A DNA stretch of 64,000 nt, taken from positions 310,001 through 374,000 of the forward strand of contig NZ_JMKU01000002.1 of NCBI RefSeq assembly GCF_000687165.1, read 5' to 3'. Shown here piece by piece: positions 1 through 7,493 of the stretch (the stretch's first letter is position 1; the number at the start of each line of letters is the position of its first letter). Position numbers and translations under genes: made by a program. This stretch comes from Paracidovorax oryzae ATCC 19882 (GTDB taxonomy: Bacteria > Pseudomonadota > Gammaproteobacteria > Burkholderiales > Burkholderiaceae_C). The notes under the pieces were generated by a model. That model was given only the letters and a program-made list of their open reading frames with translations, was not told the origin of the DNA and ran no database searches.

Positions 1-1
1 G

Positions 2-349
2 GAGGCGCTGGAGCGCCGCGAGGTGCTGGGCGTGTTTCCCGAAGGGACGACGGGCGACGGCGCCGAGCTGCTGCCGTTCCACGCGAATCTCCTGCAGGCG
101 GCGGTGATGGCCGACGCGCCGGTGCAGCCCGTGGGCCTGCGCTTCATCGACCGTGCCACGGGCCGGCCCAGCGCGGCCGCCCTCTACGTGGGAGACGACA
201 CCCTGGTGCAGTCGCTCTGGCGCGTGCTGTGCGCCGACGGCCTGGTGGCCATCGTGCACTACGGGCCGCCCCAGCATGCAGCGGGCCGCGACCGGCGCGC
301 TTGGTCGGAAGACCTCCGGCAGGCCGTGGACGCACTGCGGCGGACCTGA
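2..349 (+). CDS. 1-acyl-glycerol-3-phosphate acyltransferase family protein, C-terminal part
   Basis: The 5' end lies outside the window; reading frame 2 is open from the first base to the stop at 349. The visible 115 residues start with a PlsC-family block, FPEGTTGDG, which in this family contacts the glycerol-phosphate acceptor, followed by LLPFHANLLQAAV, typical of membrane-bound lysophospholipid acyltransferases that make phosphatidic acid or related lipids at the inner membrane. The HX4D catalytic block would lie upstream and cannot be checked. It converges on the Lrp-type gene with 18 bases between the stops. The exact acceptor cannot be told from this fragment. Confidence 0.8.
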   Translation, partial: EALERREVLGVFPEGTTGDGAELLPFHANLLQAAVMADAPVQPVGLRFIDRATGRPSAAALYVGDDTLVQSLWRVLCADGLVAIVHYGPPQHAAGRDRRAWSEDLRQAVDALRRT

Positions 350-367
350 CTGTTCCGGTGCGTGCCC

Positions 368-841
368 TCACGGCCGCGGCGATGGACTGGAGGTGCCGGG
401 GGCGGGCCCGCCGAGGGGCAGCAGGCGGTTGGCCACCGGCATGGACCGCACGATGGATGTGCTCGTGGTGGCGTAAGGCGCGATCCTGCCGAGGCAGTGG
501 TCCAGTTCCTCGATGCTGCGCAGGTGCAGGCGGCAGAAGAACGCGTCTTCTCCCGTGACCTTGTCGCACTGCACGATCTCGCCGATGTCGCGGATCACCT
601 GCTCGACCCGCGCGACTTCTCCGGGAAAGGGGCGCACCCGCACGATGGCGGAGATGGGAAAGCCGACAGCCTTGGGCGACAGCTGGATCGAGAATTTCTC
701 TATCACGCCGCGCTCGACCAGCCGCTTGATCCGCTCCGCGCAACTGGGCTGCGACAGCCCCACCCGTTCGCTGAGAGCCTTGACGGTGGTCTTGGCATTC
801 TGGTGCAGTGCCACGAGCAGATTCCGATCGATATGGTCCAT
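368..841 (-). CDS. Lrp/AsnC-family transcriptional regulator
   Basis: The 157-residue protein has the two-part Lrp/AsnC layout: an N-terminal winged helix-turn-helix (about residues 3-50, recognition region LSQPSCAERIKRL) and an alpha/beta effector domain (about 55-140) that in this family binds an amino acid and drives oligomerisation. A Pro/Ser-rich tail of about 15 residues follows. It is divergent from the hydroxylase-like gene and the LysO-type exporter, so it probably senses an amino acid and controls them and itself. The shared upstream region is strikingly AT-rich, as Lrp sites often are. Family assignment is firm; the ligand is unknown. Confidence 0.92.
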   Translation of the reverse strand: MDHIDRNLLVALHQNAKTTVKALSERVGLSQPSCAERIKRLVERGVIEKFSIQLSPKAVGFPISAIVRVRPFPGEVARVEQVIRDIGEIVQCDKVTGEDAFFCRLHLRSIEELDHCLGRIAPYATTSTSIVRSMPVANRLLPLGGPAPGTSSPSPRP

Positions 842-847
842 TTTAAA

Positions 848-878
848 AAATTAGGCAAAGAATAAAAATTTCTAATTT
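848..878. promoter_or_regulatory. AT-rich inverted repeat, candidate Lrp operator
   Basis: AAATTAG at 848-854 is mirrored by CTAATTT at 872-878 inside a roughly 45-base tract that is nearly all A/T, in an otherwise GC-rich region. It lies right at the start codon of the Lrp-type gene and upstream of the divergent hydroxylase gene, where an autoregulatory Lrp/AsnC site is expected. Binding is inferred, not shown. Confidence 0.5.
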
Positions 879-998
879 ATTTAGGGATTCGCACGATCGG
901 GGCTTTATTCGTCCATATGCATGGTCCGGCCGCCTCCGTAAAATCCCTCCCGTTCCAGGCGGCGGAATATAAACGATACGGGCTGCCGGAGCGCTTTC

Positions 999-1862
999 AT
1001 GTCCATCCGGAATGGGGCGTTGCGCAAAACGAATGACATGCCTGCCGGTGCCTGGTGGATTCCGGCCATTCGCCCCTCTGCAAATCACATGCATCCAATG
1101 ATCAAAAGTCAACTGAAAGAACTGGGTTATTGCCATTTCGTTCCGGAGATCGAATGCGATTCCCATGAACTGAGAATCCTCCTCCAGGAATTCGAGCAGC
1201 TCGAGCATGATCCCTACGCTCCTGCCGAAGTGAAACGGTTCCGGCGCTACGGGAACGGTGTCATCCTGCCGTGGACGGAAGAGGTGGGCATCCACTGGAT
1301 TCCGCCCGTGGCGGACGATGCCGGCACCCCGCGATCCGGCTACGACCAGGGGGGCAACAACCCAGAACATCCCGACATCCGGTATTTCCATGCACTCGGA
1401 GACGGGGTGAAATCGACGGATTTCCTCTGCGACCTCGTGCGGCACGATTTCTCGCACACGTTCTGGTCGGAGACCGACCGCAGGTCGCCCATCTACTTCG
1501 GCGTGCACTTCGTGAAAATACGATCCGGCGCGGCGTCGGATCTCGGCATCAGTTCGCCGGATTGCTTCCACCAGGACGGCGAGCCATTCACATTCGCACA
1601 CCTGGTGCGCAGGACGCAAAGCACGGCCGGCGGTGTCAATTACATCGGCACCGTGGAGGCGAGGGGCCTTCCACTGGAGAAGGTGGAAGAAAAACAGATA
1701 ATCGCGAGCTTCGAGCTTTCGCATTTCTTGGAAAGCTTCGTGGTGCACGATCCCCGTGTTTCCCATTATGTGACACCGATCCGCCGCGACGAGAGGCTTT
1801 CTGGCGACGGGGAGCGCTGTGTTATTCTGATCGACTTTTCCAGAATGAGGCAGAGCCTGTAA
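999..1862 (+). CDS. 2-oxoglutarate/Fe(II) dioxygenase, amino-acid hydroxylase (IDO) family
   Basis: The 287-residue protein resembles the 2OG-Fe_Oxy_2 (IDO-like) family, whose characterised members hydroxylate free aliphatic amino acids such as L-isoleucine or L-leucine using 2-oxoglutarate and O2. The iron-binding HxD is seen as H191-Q-D193 in CFHQDGEPFTFAHLV, and the distal histidine is probably H256 in the VSHYVTPI stretch, followed by R262/R263 that may hold 2-oxoglutarate. Start 999 has GGAG seven bases upstream; later ATGs at 1038 and 1089 would still keep the whole domain. The exporter gene begins four bases after its stop, so the two are cotranscribed. The substrate amino acid cannot be read from sequence. 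Confidence 0.8.
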   Translation: MSIRNGALRKTNDMPAGAWWIPAIRPSANHMHPMIKSQLKELGYCHFVPEIECDSHELRILLQEFEQLEHDPYAPAEVKRFRRYGNGVILPWTEEVGIHWIPPVADDAGTPRSGYDQGGNNPEHPDIRYFHALGDGVKSTDFLCDLVRHDFSHTFWSETDRRSPIYFGVHFVKIRSGAASDLGISSPDCFHQDGEPFTFAHLVRRTQSTAGGVNYIGTVEARGLPLEKVEEKQIIASFELSHFLESFVVHDPRVSHYVTPIRRDERLSGDGERCVILIDFSRMRQSL

Positions 1863-1865
1863 ATC

Positions 1866-2780
1866 ATGGATGTCATTCAGTCCCTGCTTCCCATCGTGCT
1901 GGCGCTGGCCGGCGGTTTTGCCGCGGGCCGTTTCCTGCCGGAGAAAATCGGCTCCGTGCTGGTCCGGTGCATATTGCCGCTCGTATGGCTGCTGCTGTTC
2001 CTGATCGGCGCCGAGTTCGGCGAGGTCATCCTTTCCGCACGGTCGGTCGGGCAGGTGATCCGGTCCGCCGCGGTCTTCGCCGTGCTGACCACCCTGCTGC
2101 CTGCCGCGCTGATCTTCGCCGCGAAGGTGCGGGGGGCCGGTGCACGGGAGGGGCGCAGCGGCGGAACACACCTGCAGGCGATCTGGCCCCCGCTGAAGGA
2201 ATGCTGCCTCGCGCTGTCCATGGTGGTGCTCGGCAGCCTGTTCTTTCTCGCGAATGCCTCCTTCATGAACGGCGCGTTCCCGTTGCCCTCCAGTTCCGCC
2301 GTCCTGATGGCGCTGATCGCCCTCGTCGGGATCGACCTGGCCCGGGTGGAGCTCAGTGCCCGGTGGTTCTCATGGCGGGTGCTGATGGTGCCCTTGCTGG
2401 TGGTGGTGGGCTCTTTCGCCGGTGCCATGGCCGCTTCCCTGCTCACCGGCGAAACCATGAGAACCTCCATGGCCCTGTCCAGCGGGTTCGGCTGGTTCAC
2501 CCTGTCCGGCGTCATGGTGGGCAACCACCTGGGCCAGACCTACGGAACCATGGCCCTCATGATCGACCTGTTCCGTGAGCTGCTGGCGATCATCGCCCTC
2601 TACATGCTGGGCCGCTATTACCCCGCGGTGGGCATCGGCAGTGCCGGCGCCACCGCGCTGGATTCCACGCTGCCCATCGTGAAGCAGGCCTGCCATCCGG
2701 ACGCCGTCCCGATGGCCCTGGTCAGCGGCTTCGTCCTCACCATCCTCGCGCCGGTGTTCATCGCCTTCTTCCTGTCGTGA
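1866..2780 (+). CDS. lysO: LysO-type (DUF340) L-lysine exporter family protein
   Basis: This 304-residue inner-membrane protein has about eight hydrophobic segments and the LysO/YbjE hallmarks: SGFGWFTLSGVM around residues 205-216 and a GATALDSTLPIVKQAC block near 260, with acidic residues within membrane segments. Characterised LysO exports L-lysine and its analogue thialysine. Here it is fused by a 3-base gap to an amino-acid hydroxylase-like gene and faces an Lrp-type regulator, so the cargo may be lysine or a hydroxylated amino acid. Length fits the family. Its stop converges on fbpC with 28 bases between and no obvious terminator. Confidence 0.85.
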   Translation: MDVIQSLLPIVLALAGGFAAGRFLPEKIGSVLVRCILPLVWLLLFLIGAEFGEVILSARSVGQVIRSAAVFAVLTTLLPAALIFAAKVRGAGAREGRSGGTHLQAIWPPLKECCLALSMVVLGSLFFLANASFMNGAFPLPSSSAVLMALIALVGIDLARVELSARWFSWRVLMVPLLVVVGSFAGAMAASLLTGETMRTSMALSSGFGWFTLSGVMVGNHLGQTYGTMALMIDLFRELLAIIALYMLGRYYPAVGIGSAGATALDSTLPIVKQACHPDAVPMALVSGFVLTILAPVFIAFFLS

Positions 2781-2808
2781 TGCCGCTTCCGGCGCCGCAC
2801 TCGCTGGC

Positions 2809-3873
2809 TCACGCGCGCGGAAACGTCACCACGTGGTCCACCTGCGGCCGGATGCCGATCCACTCCCCCACGGCATGGTCATGGTGGCTCGGCACGTGGG
2901 CCATCACGGTAAGCCCGCTCTCCAGTTGCAGGGTGTAGAGGAATTCCGCCCCCCTGAACGACTTGCGCACGATGCGCGCCTGCACCGGTGCGCTGTCGTC
3001 GTGCACCACGTCGTCCGCGCGCAGCAGCACGTCGCAGGCACCCCCCGGATAGCTGGAGGGCAGGGGGCATTCGGCCAGGTCCTCCAGGTCGCCCAGGGGC
3101 GTGCGCGCCACCACGGTGTCGCCGCGCTGCTCCAGCGTCGCGGGCGCGAACACGCCGTGGCCGATGAAGTCGGCCACGAAGCGGGTGGCCGGCCGGTGGT
3201 AGAGCGCATAGGCATCGTCCCACTGGTGCAGCGTGCCGCTTTCCATCACGCCGATGCGGTCGCCGATGGCGAAGGCCTCCAGCTGGTCGTGGGTGACGAA
3301 GAGCGCCGTGGCGCCGGCCGCCTTGAGGATGCCGCGCACCTCGTGCGCGAGCCGCTCGCGCAGGTCCACGTCCAGGTTCGAGAACGGCTCGTCCAGCAAC
3401 ATGAGGCGGGGCCGGGGCGCGAGCGCCCGGGCAAGGGCGACGCGCTGCTGCTGGCCGCCGGAGAGCTCGTGCGGGTAGCGCGCCGCGCTGCCTTCGAGCC
3501 CCACGAGGCGCAGCACCTCGTCCACGCGGGCCGCCTGTTCCGCCTTCGGCAGGCGGTGGATGCCGAAGGCCACGTTGCGGCCCACCGTCAGGTGGGGGAA
3601 GAGGGCGTAGTCCTGGAACACCATGCCGATGCGGCGCCGCTCGGGCGGCACGCTGCGGCCGGCCGAGCCCACGCTCTCGCGCTCCAGGCGGATCTCGCCG
3701 GCTGCGACGGGCTCCAGCCCGGCCACGGCCCGCAGCAGCGTGGTCTTGCCGCAGCCCGAAGGTCCGATCAGCACGCCGATCTCGCCAGCGGCCAGGCCCA
3801 GGGTGGCGCCGCGCACGGCCGCCTGCGCGCGGCCGGGGTAGCGCACGTCGAGTTGATTGACTTCGAGGAACAT
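2809..3873 (-). CDS. fbpC: Iron(III)/spermidine-type ABC transporter ATP-binding protein
   Basis: The 354-residue ATPase energises import through the divergent FbpB-like permease. Walker A is GPSGCGKTT (about residues 37-45), the signature LSGGQQQRVALARAL (near 138-152), Walker B LMLLDEPFSNLD and the H-loop VTHDQ. A C-terminal TOBE-like domain (about 240-350) completes the FbpC/PotA layout. Its start is only 46 bases from that of fbpB on the other strand, and the pair share a palindrome that may be an operator. No periplasmic binding protein lies beside it. Iron specificity rests on the permease; a PotA-type polyamine role is less likely. Confidence 0.85.
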   Translation of the reverse strand: MFLEVNQLDVRYPGRAQAAVRGATLGLAAGEIGVLIGPSGCGKTTLLRAVAGLEPVAAGEIRLERESVGSAGRSVPPERRRIGMVFQDYALFPHLTVGRNVAFGIHRLPKAEQAARVDEVLRLVGLEGSAARYPHELSGGQQQRVALARALAPRPRLMLLDEPFSNLDVDLRERLAHEVRGILKAAGATALFVTHDQLEAFAIGDRIGVMESGTLHQWDDAYALYHRPATRFVADFIGHGVFAPATLEQRGDTVVARTPLGDLEDLAECPLPSSYPGGACDVLLRADDVVHDDSAPVQARIVRKSFRGAEFLYTLQLESGLTVMAHVPSHHDHAVGEWIGIRPQVDHVVTFPRA

Positions 3874-3891
3874 GCGGGGATTCTAGAAGGG

Positions 3892-3915
3892 GCAATGCGT
3901 AGAATTCGCATTTGC
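3892..3915. promoter_or_regulatory. Palindrome between fbpC and fbpB, candidate Fur-type operator
   Basis: GCAATGCG (3892-3899) and CGCATTTGC (3907-3915) form an imperfect inverted repeat around TAGAATT, in the 46-base gap between the divergent iron-transport genes. The 19-base core has the AAT...ATT ends of Fur boxes but is not a close match to the consensus. Assignment to Fur is inferred mainly from context. Confidence 0.35.
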
Positions 3916-3919
3916 ATCC

Positions 3920-5647
3920 ATGGCGGTGCCGACCGGGCATCCCGGGCAGGCCTTGCCCGTCGCGGCCTTGTCTTGTCGGCTTTCTTTCGGCCTTCCTTTT
4001 TTCTTCCGCACTGCCTTGCGTCTCACCTCCGCCCTGCGCGCCGTTCCGCTGCTGCTGCTGGCCAGCTTCCTCACCCTGCCGGTGCTGGCCGTGCTCGCCT
4101 CCTGGCTGCCATGGGGGCATGGCGGCGAGGAATCCCTGGCCATCCTGCGCGAGATGGCCTCCACGGTGCTGCCGGACTACTTCGCCACCACCGTCTGGCT
4201 CGCGCTTGCGGTGGGCGCGGGTGCCGCCCTGGTGGGCACGGCCACCGCTGCGGCGGTGACGCTGTTCGACTTCCGCGGCCGGCGCACGCTGGAATGGCTG
4301 CTGCTGCTGCCCCTGGCCATGCCGGCCTACGTCACGGCCTATGCGTACACCGATTTCCTGCAGTTCAGCGGGCCGCTGCAGGTCTGGCTGCGCGCCACCT
4401 ACGGGCTGGAGGGCCGGCTGCTGCCCGAGGTGCGCAGCCTGGGCGGGGCGGTGTGGGTGTTCGTGTTCTCGCTCTACCCATATGTCTATCTGCTGGCGCG
4501 CACGGCGCTCGGCGAGCGCGCCGCCCACCTCATGGAAGCCGCGCGCCTGCTGGGAGCGCCGCTCGCGCGCCGCGTGCGCACCGTGGCCCTGCCGCTGGCG
4601 CGGCCCGCCGTCGCGGCGGGCGTGGCGCTGGCGTTGATGGAGACGCTGGCGGATTTCGGGGTCGCGAGCTACTTCGGCATCCAGACCTTCACCACGGGCA
4701 TCTACAAGGCCTGGCTGTCGATGGACAACCGCCTTGCGGCCGCCCAGCTCGCCACCCTGCTGCTGGTGCTGGTGGTCGTGCTGCTGCAGCTGGAGCAGCG
4801 CGCGCAGCGGCGCATGCGCTTCGCCACCAGCGGCGTGGGCCGTGCGGGTTCCACCGAGGCCCAGCCCCAGCGGCTCGCGGGCTGGCGCTGCGGGGTCGCC
4901 TGGATGGTGTGCGGGCTGCCGGTGGCCATGGGCTTCTTCGCGCCCGTGGCCTTCATGCTGCGCCCGCTGGCCGCGGACTGGTCCGTGCTGCCGTGGGACC
5001 GCTTCGTGGAGTGGGCGGGCCACAGCGTGCGGCTCGGCGCCATCACCGCGGTGCTGGCCGTGGGCGTGGCGCTGGCGCTCGCCTTCGCCGTGCGGCGTCG
5101 CGCGGGCCGTCTGACGCGCGGTGTGGTGCAGCTGGCCAGCGTGGGCTACGCCGTGCCGGGCGCGGTGATCGTCGTCGGCCTGCTGCTGCCCGTGGGCTGG
5201 CTGCAGGCCACGGTGCCGGAATGGCGCGTGCCGGCGCTGGTCACGGCCACGGCGGTGGGCATCGTCTGGGCCTACCTCGTGCGCTTCTGCGCGGTGGCGC
5301 TGCAGTCGTTGCAGAGTGGCTATGCGCGCATTCCCGCCAGCCTCGACGACTCCGCGCGCATGCTCGGCGCGGGCGGCCCGGGCCTGCTGGCGCGCGTGCA
5401 CTGGCCGCTGCTGCGCCGCTCCACTGCGGCCGCGGCGCTGCTGGTGTTCGTGGACGTGATGAAGGAACTGCCCGCCACCATGGTGCTGCGGCCCTTCAAC
5501 AGCGACACCCTGGCCGTGGTCGCCTACCAGCTCGCGCGCGACGAGCGCCTGGGCGAGGCGGCCCTGCCGTCGCTCGCGCTGGTGGCGGTGGGGCTGGTGC
5601 CGGTCATCCTGCTGAGCCGCACGCTTCGCGCGTCTGGTGCGCGCTGA
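3920..5647 (+). CDS. fbpB: Iron(III) ABC transporter permease, FbpB-type
   Basis: This roughly 575-residue inner-membrane protein is a duplicated binding-protein-dependent permease with about 12 hydrophobic helices. It carries two EAA-type loops that dock with the ATPase: EAARLLGAPLARRV in the first half and a DDSARMLGAGGPG stretch in the second. Length and duplication match FbpB/SfuB iron permeases. The start at 3920 has no clear ribosome site and the first 35 residues look unlike a membrane protein, so translation may begin somewhat later, before LRLTSALRAVPLLLL. It is divergent from fbpC and ends 40 bases before the ArsC-like gene. Confidence 0.85.
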   Translation: MAVPTGHPGQALPVAALSCRLSFGLPFFFRTALRLTSALRAVPLLLLASFLTLPVLAVLASWLPWGHGGEESLAILREMASTVLPDYFATTVWLALAVGAGAALVGTATAAAVTLFDFRGRRTLEWLLLLPLAMPAYVTAYAYTDFLQFSGPLQVWLRATYGLEGRLLPEVRSLGGAVWVFVFSLYPYVYLLARTALGERAAHLMEAARLLGAPLARRVRTVALPLARPAVAAGVALALMETLADFGVASYFGIQTFTTGIYKAWLSMDNRLAAAQLATLLLVLVVVLLQLEQRAQRRMRFATSGVGRAGSTEAQPQRLAGWRCGVAWMVCGLPVAMGFFAPVAFMLRPLAADWSVLPWDRFVEWAGHSVRLGAITAVLAVGVALALAFAVRRRAGRLTRGVVQLASVGYAVPGAVIVVGLLLPVGWLQATVPEWRVPALVTATAVGIVWAYLVRFCAVALQSLQSGYARIPASLDDSARMLGAGGPGLLARVHWPLLRRSTAAAALLVFVDVMKELPATMVLRPFNSDTLAVVAYQLARDERLGEAALPSLALVAVGLVPVILLSRTLRASGAR

Positions 5648-5687
5648 CAGCCCGGGGGCCCGCCACGGCCCGGTCTAGACTCGCCGC

Positions 5688-6068
5688 ATGACCGCAGCCA
5701 CATCCCACCCCGACGTCACCATCTACCACAACGCCCGCTGCAGCAATTCGCGCGGTGCGCTCGCCCTGCTGCGCGAGCACGGCATCGAGCCGCGCATCGT
5801 GGACTACCTCGCCGAGCCGCTGGACGAGGCCGCGCTGCGCGCGCTGTTCGCGGCCGTGGGCGGCTCCGTGCGCGTGCTGCTGCGCTCCAAGGAGCCTGCC
5901 TGGCAGGCGCTGGGCCTGGACGACGAAGGCATCGGCGACGATGCGCTGATCGCGCACGTGGCCCGCCATCCGGAACTGATGAACCGGCCCATCGTGGTCA
6001 CGCCGCGCGGCGCGCGCCTGTGCCGGCCGCCTGAGACGGTGCTGGAACTGCTGCCGGCCGCCGGCTGA
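5688..6068 (+). CDS. arsC: ArsC-family arsenate reductase-like protein
   Basis: The 126-residue protein has the glutaredoxin-linked ArsC fold: the active cysteine is in YHNARCSNSRGAL (about residues 11-23), and the conserved arsenate-site region ELMNRPIVVTPRGARL lies near 98-113. Known ArsC enzymes reduce arsenate to arsenite with glutathione and glutaredoxin in the cytoplasm. There is no arsenite pump or ArsR regulator nearby, so this may be a housekeeping ArsC/YfgD-like member rather than a resistance gene. It follows fbpB in the same direction and converges on gspE. Confidence 0.82.
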   Translation: MTAATSHPDVTIYHNARCSNSRGALALLREHGIEPRIVDYLAEPLDEAALRALFAAVGGSVRVLLRSKEPAWQALGLDDEGIGDDALIAHVARHPELMNRPIVVTPRGARLCRPPETVLELLPAAG

Positions 6069-6098
6069 TCGGTGGGTGCGCCGGACGTGGCGCTGCCC

Positions 6099-7460
6099 CT
6101 AGTCCCGCGTGACGCGCAGCACTTCCTCGGGGCTCGTGATGCCGGCGCGCACCAGCCGCTCGCCGTCCTCGCGCATGAGCGTCATGCCGCCCGCGATCGC
6201 GGTGGCGCGCAGGTCCGCCTCCGCGGCCTGGCCGTGGATCTGCGAGCGCAGCGTGTCGTCCACCACCAGCAGCTCGAACACGCCCGTGCGCCCCCGGTAG
6301 CCGCTGGGCTCGGTGGGGTCGAGCTTGCGCACGAGCCGCTGTGCCAGCACGCCCAGCAGGGAGCTGGAGAGCAGGAAAGGCTCCACGCCCATGTCGGTCA
6401 GGCGGGTGACGGCGCTGGCCGCATCGTTGGTGTGCAGCGTGGCCAGCACCAGGTGGCCCGTCAGCGAGGCCTGGATGGCGATCTGCGCGGTCTCGAAATC
6501 GCGGATCTCGCCGATCATGATCACGTCCGGGTCCTGGCGCAGGATCGCGCGCAGCGCCTTGGCGAAGGTGAGGTCGATCTTGCTGTTGACCTGGGTCTGA
6601 CCCACGCCGGGCAGTTCGTACTCGATCGGGTCCTCCACCGTCATGATGTTGTTGCTGGTGGCGTCGAGCCGGCCCAGCGCCGCATACAGCGTGGTGGTCT
6701 TGCCCGAGCCCGTCGGCCCCGTCACGAGCACGATGCCGTGCGGCTGGTGGATCAGCGCGTCGAAGCGGCGCAGCGTGTCGCCCTGCATGCCCACGGCCTC
6801 CAGGCTCAGCTTGCTCTCGCTCTTGTCCAGCAGGCGCAGCACCGCCCGCTCGCCATGGGCGCTTGGCAGGGTCGAGACGCGCACGTCGATCGCGCGCGTG
6901 CCCAGGCGCAGGCTGATGCGGCCGTCCTGGGGCAGGCGCTTTTCGGAGATGTCCAGGTCCGCCATGATCTTCAGGCGCGAGATCAGCGCCGCATGCAGCG
7001 CGCGGTTGGGCTGCACCACCTCGCGCAGCGTGCCGTCCACGCGGAAGCGCACGCTCGAGTGCCGTTCGTAGGGCTCGATGTGGATGTCGCTCGCGCCGTC
7101 GCGCGCGGCCTGCGTGAGCAGGGCGTTCAGCATGCGGATGATGGGTGCGTCGCCCGCAGATTCCAGCAGGTCCTCCACGGCCGGCAGCTCCTGCATCATG
7201 CGCGAGAGGTCGGCATCGGATTCGACCTCGCTCACCACCGTCGCCGCGCTGGATTCCCCCTGCGAATAGGCCGCGCTGATGCGCTGCGCGATGGCATGCG
7301 CGTCCAGCGGCATCAGCTCCCGCACGGCATGCTTGCGCATGACCTCGGACAGTGCCCCGGCATCCGGTGCGGGGCCGTGCCAGAGCACGCAGGTGTGGCC
7401 GTCGTCCTCCAGCAGCAGTTGCGAACTGCGCGCGAAGGCGTAGGGAAGCGGGTGGCGCAT
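6099..7460 (-). CDS. gspE: Type II secretion ATPase GspE lacking the zinc subdomain
   Basis: GspE is the cytoplasmic hexameric ATPase that drives pseudopilus assembly in type II secretion. In this 453-residue protein Walker A is [10 protein letters not shown] (248-257), the Asp box is in [15 protein letters not shown] (274-288), Walker B is [10 protein letters not shown] (312-321) and the His box [12 protein letters not shown] (336-347). A PilB/GspE N2 region is present, but the far N-terminal domain is short. Unusually, the tetracysteine zinc subdomain that normally sits between LAQRLVR and GYRGRTG is replaced by about eight residues (379-386); the whole protein has a single cysteine. It is the last gene of the gsp operon, 33 bases after gspD. 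Confidence 0.93.
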   Translation of the reverse strand: MRHPLPYAFARSSQLLLEDDGHTCVLWHGPAPDAGALSEVMRKHAVRELMPLDAHAIAQRISAAYSQGESSAATVVSEVESDADLSRMMQELPAVEDLLESAGDAPIIRMLNALLTQAARDGASDIHIEPYERHSSVRFRVDGTLREVVQPNRALHAALISRLKIMADLDISEKRLPQDGRISLRLGTRAIDVRVSTLPSAHGERAVLRLLDKSESKLSLEAVGMQGDTLRRFDALIHQPHGIVLVTGPTGSGKTTTLYAALGRLDATSNNIMTVEDPIEYELPGVGQTQVNSKIDLTFAKALRAILRQDPDVIMIGEIRDFETAQIAIQASLTGHLVLATLHTNDAASAVTRLTDMGVEPFLLSSSLLGVLAQRLVRKLDPTEPSGYRGRTGVFELLVVDDTLRSQIHGQAAEADLRATAIAGGMTLMREDGERLVRAGITSPEEVLRVTRD

Positions 7461-7493
7461 GGCGTGGCGGGGTCGGGGGACGGGAATGTCCGG

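Noticed and set aside
2833..5691. Long plus-strand frame (about 950 codons) across fbpC and fbpB
   Set aside because: It runs antisense to fbpC and out of frame with fbpB, is rich in Arg/Ala/Gly and shows no family motif.
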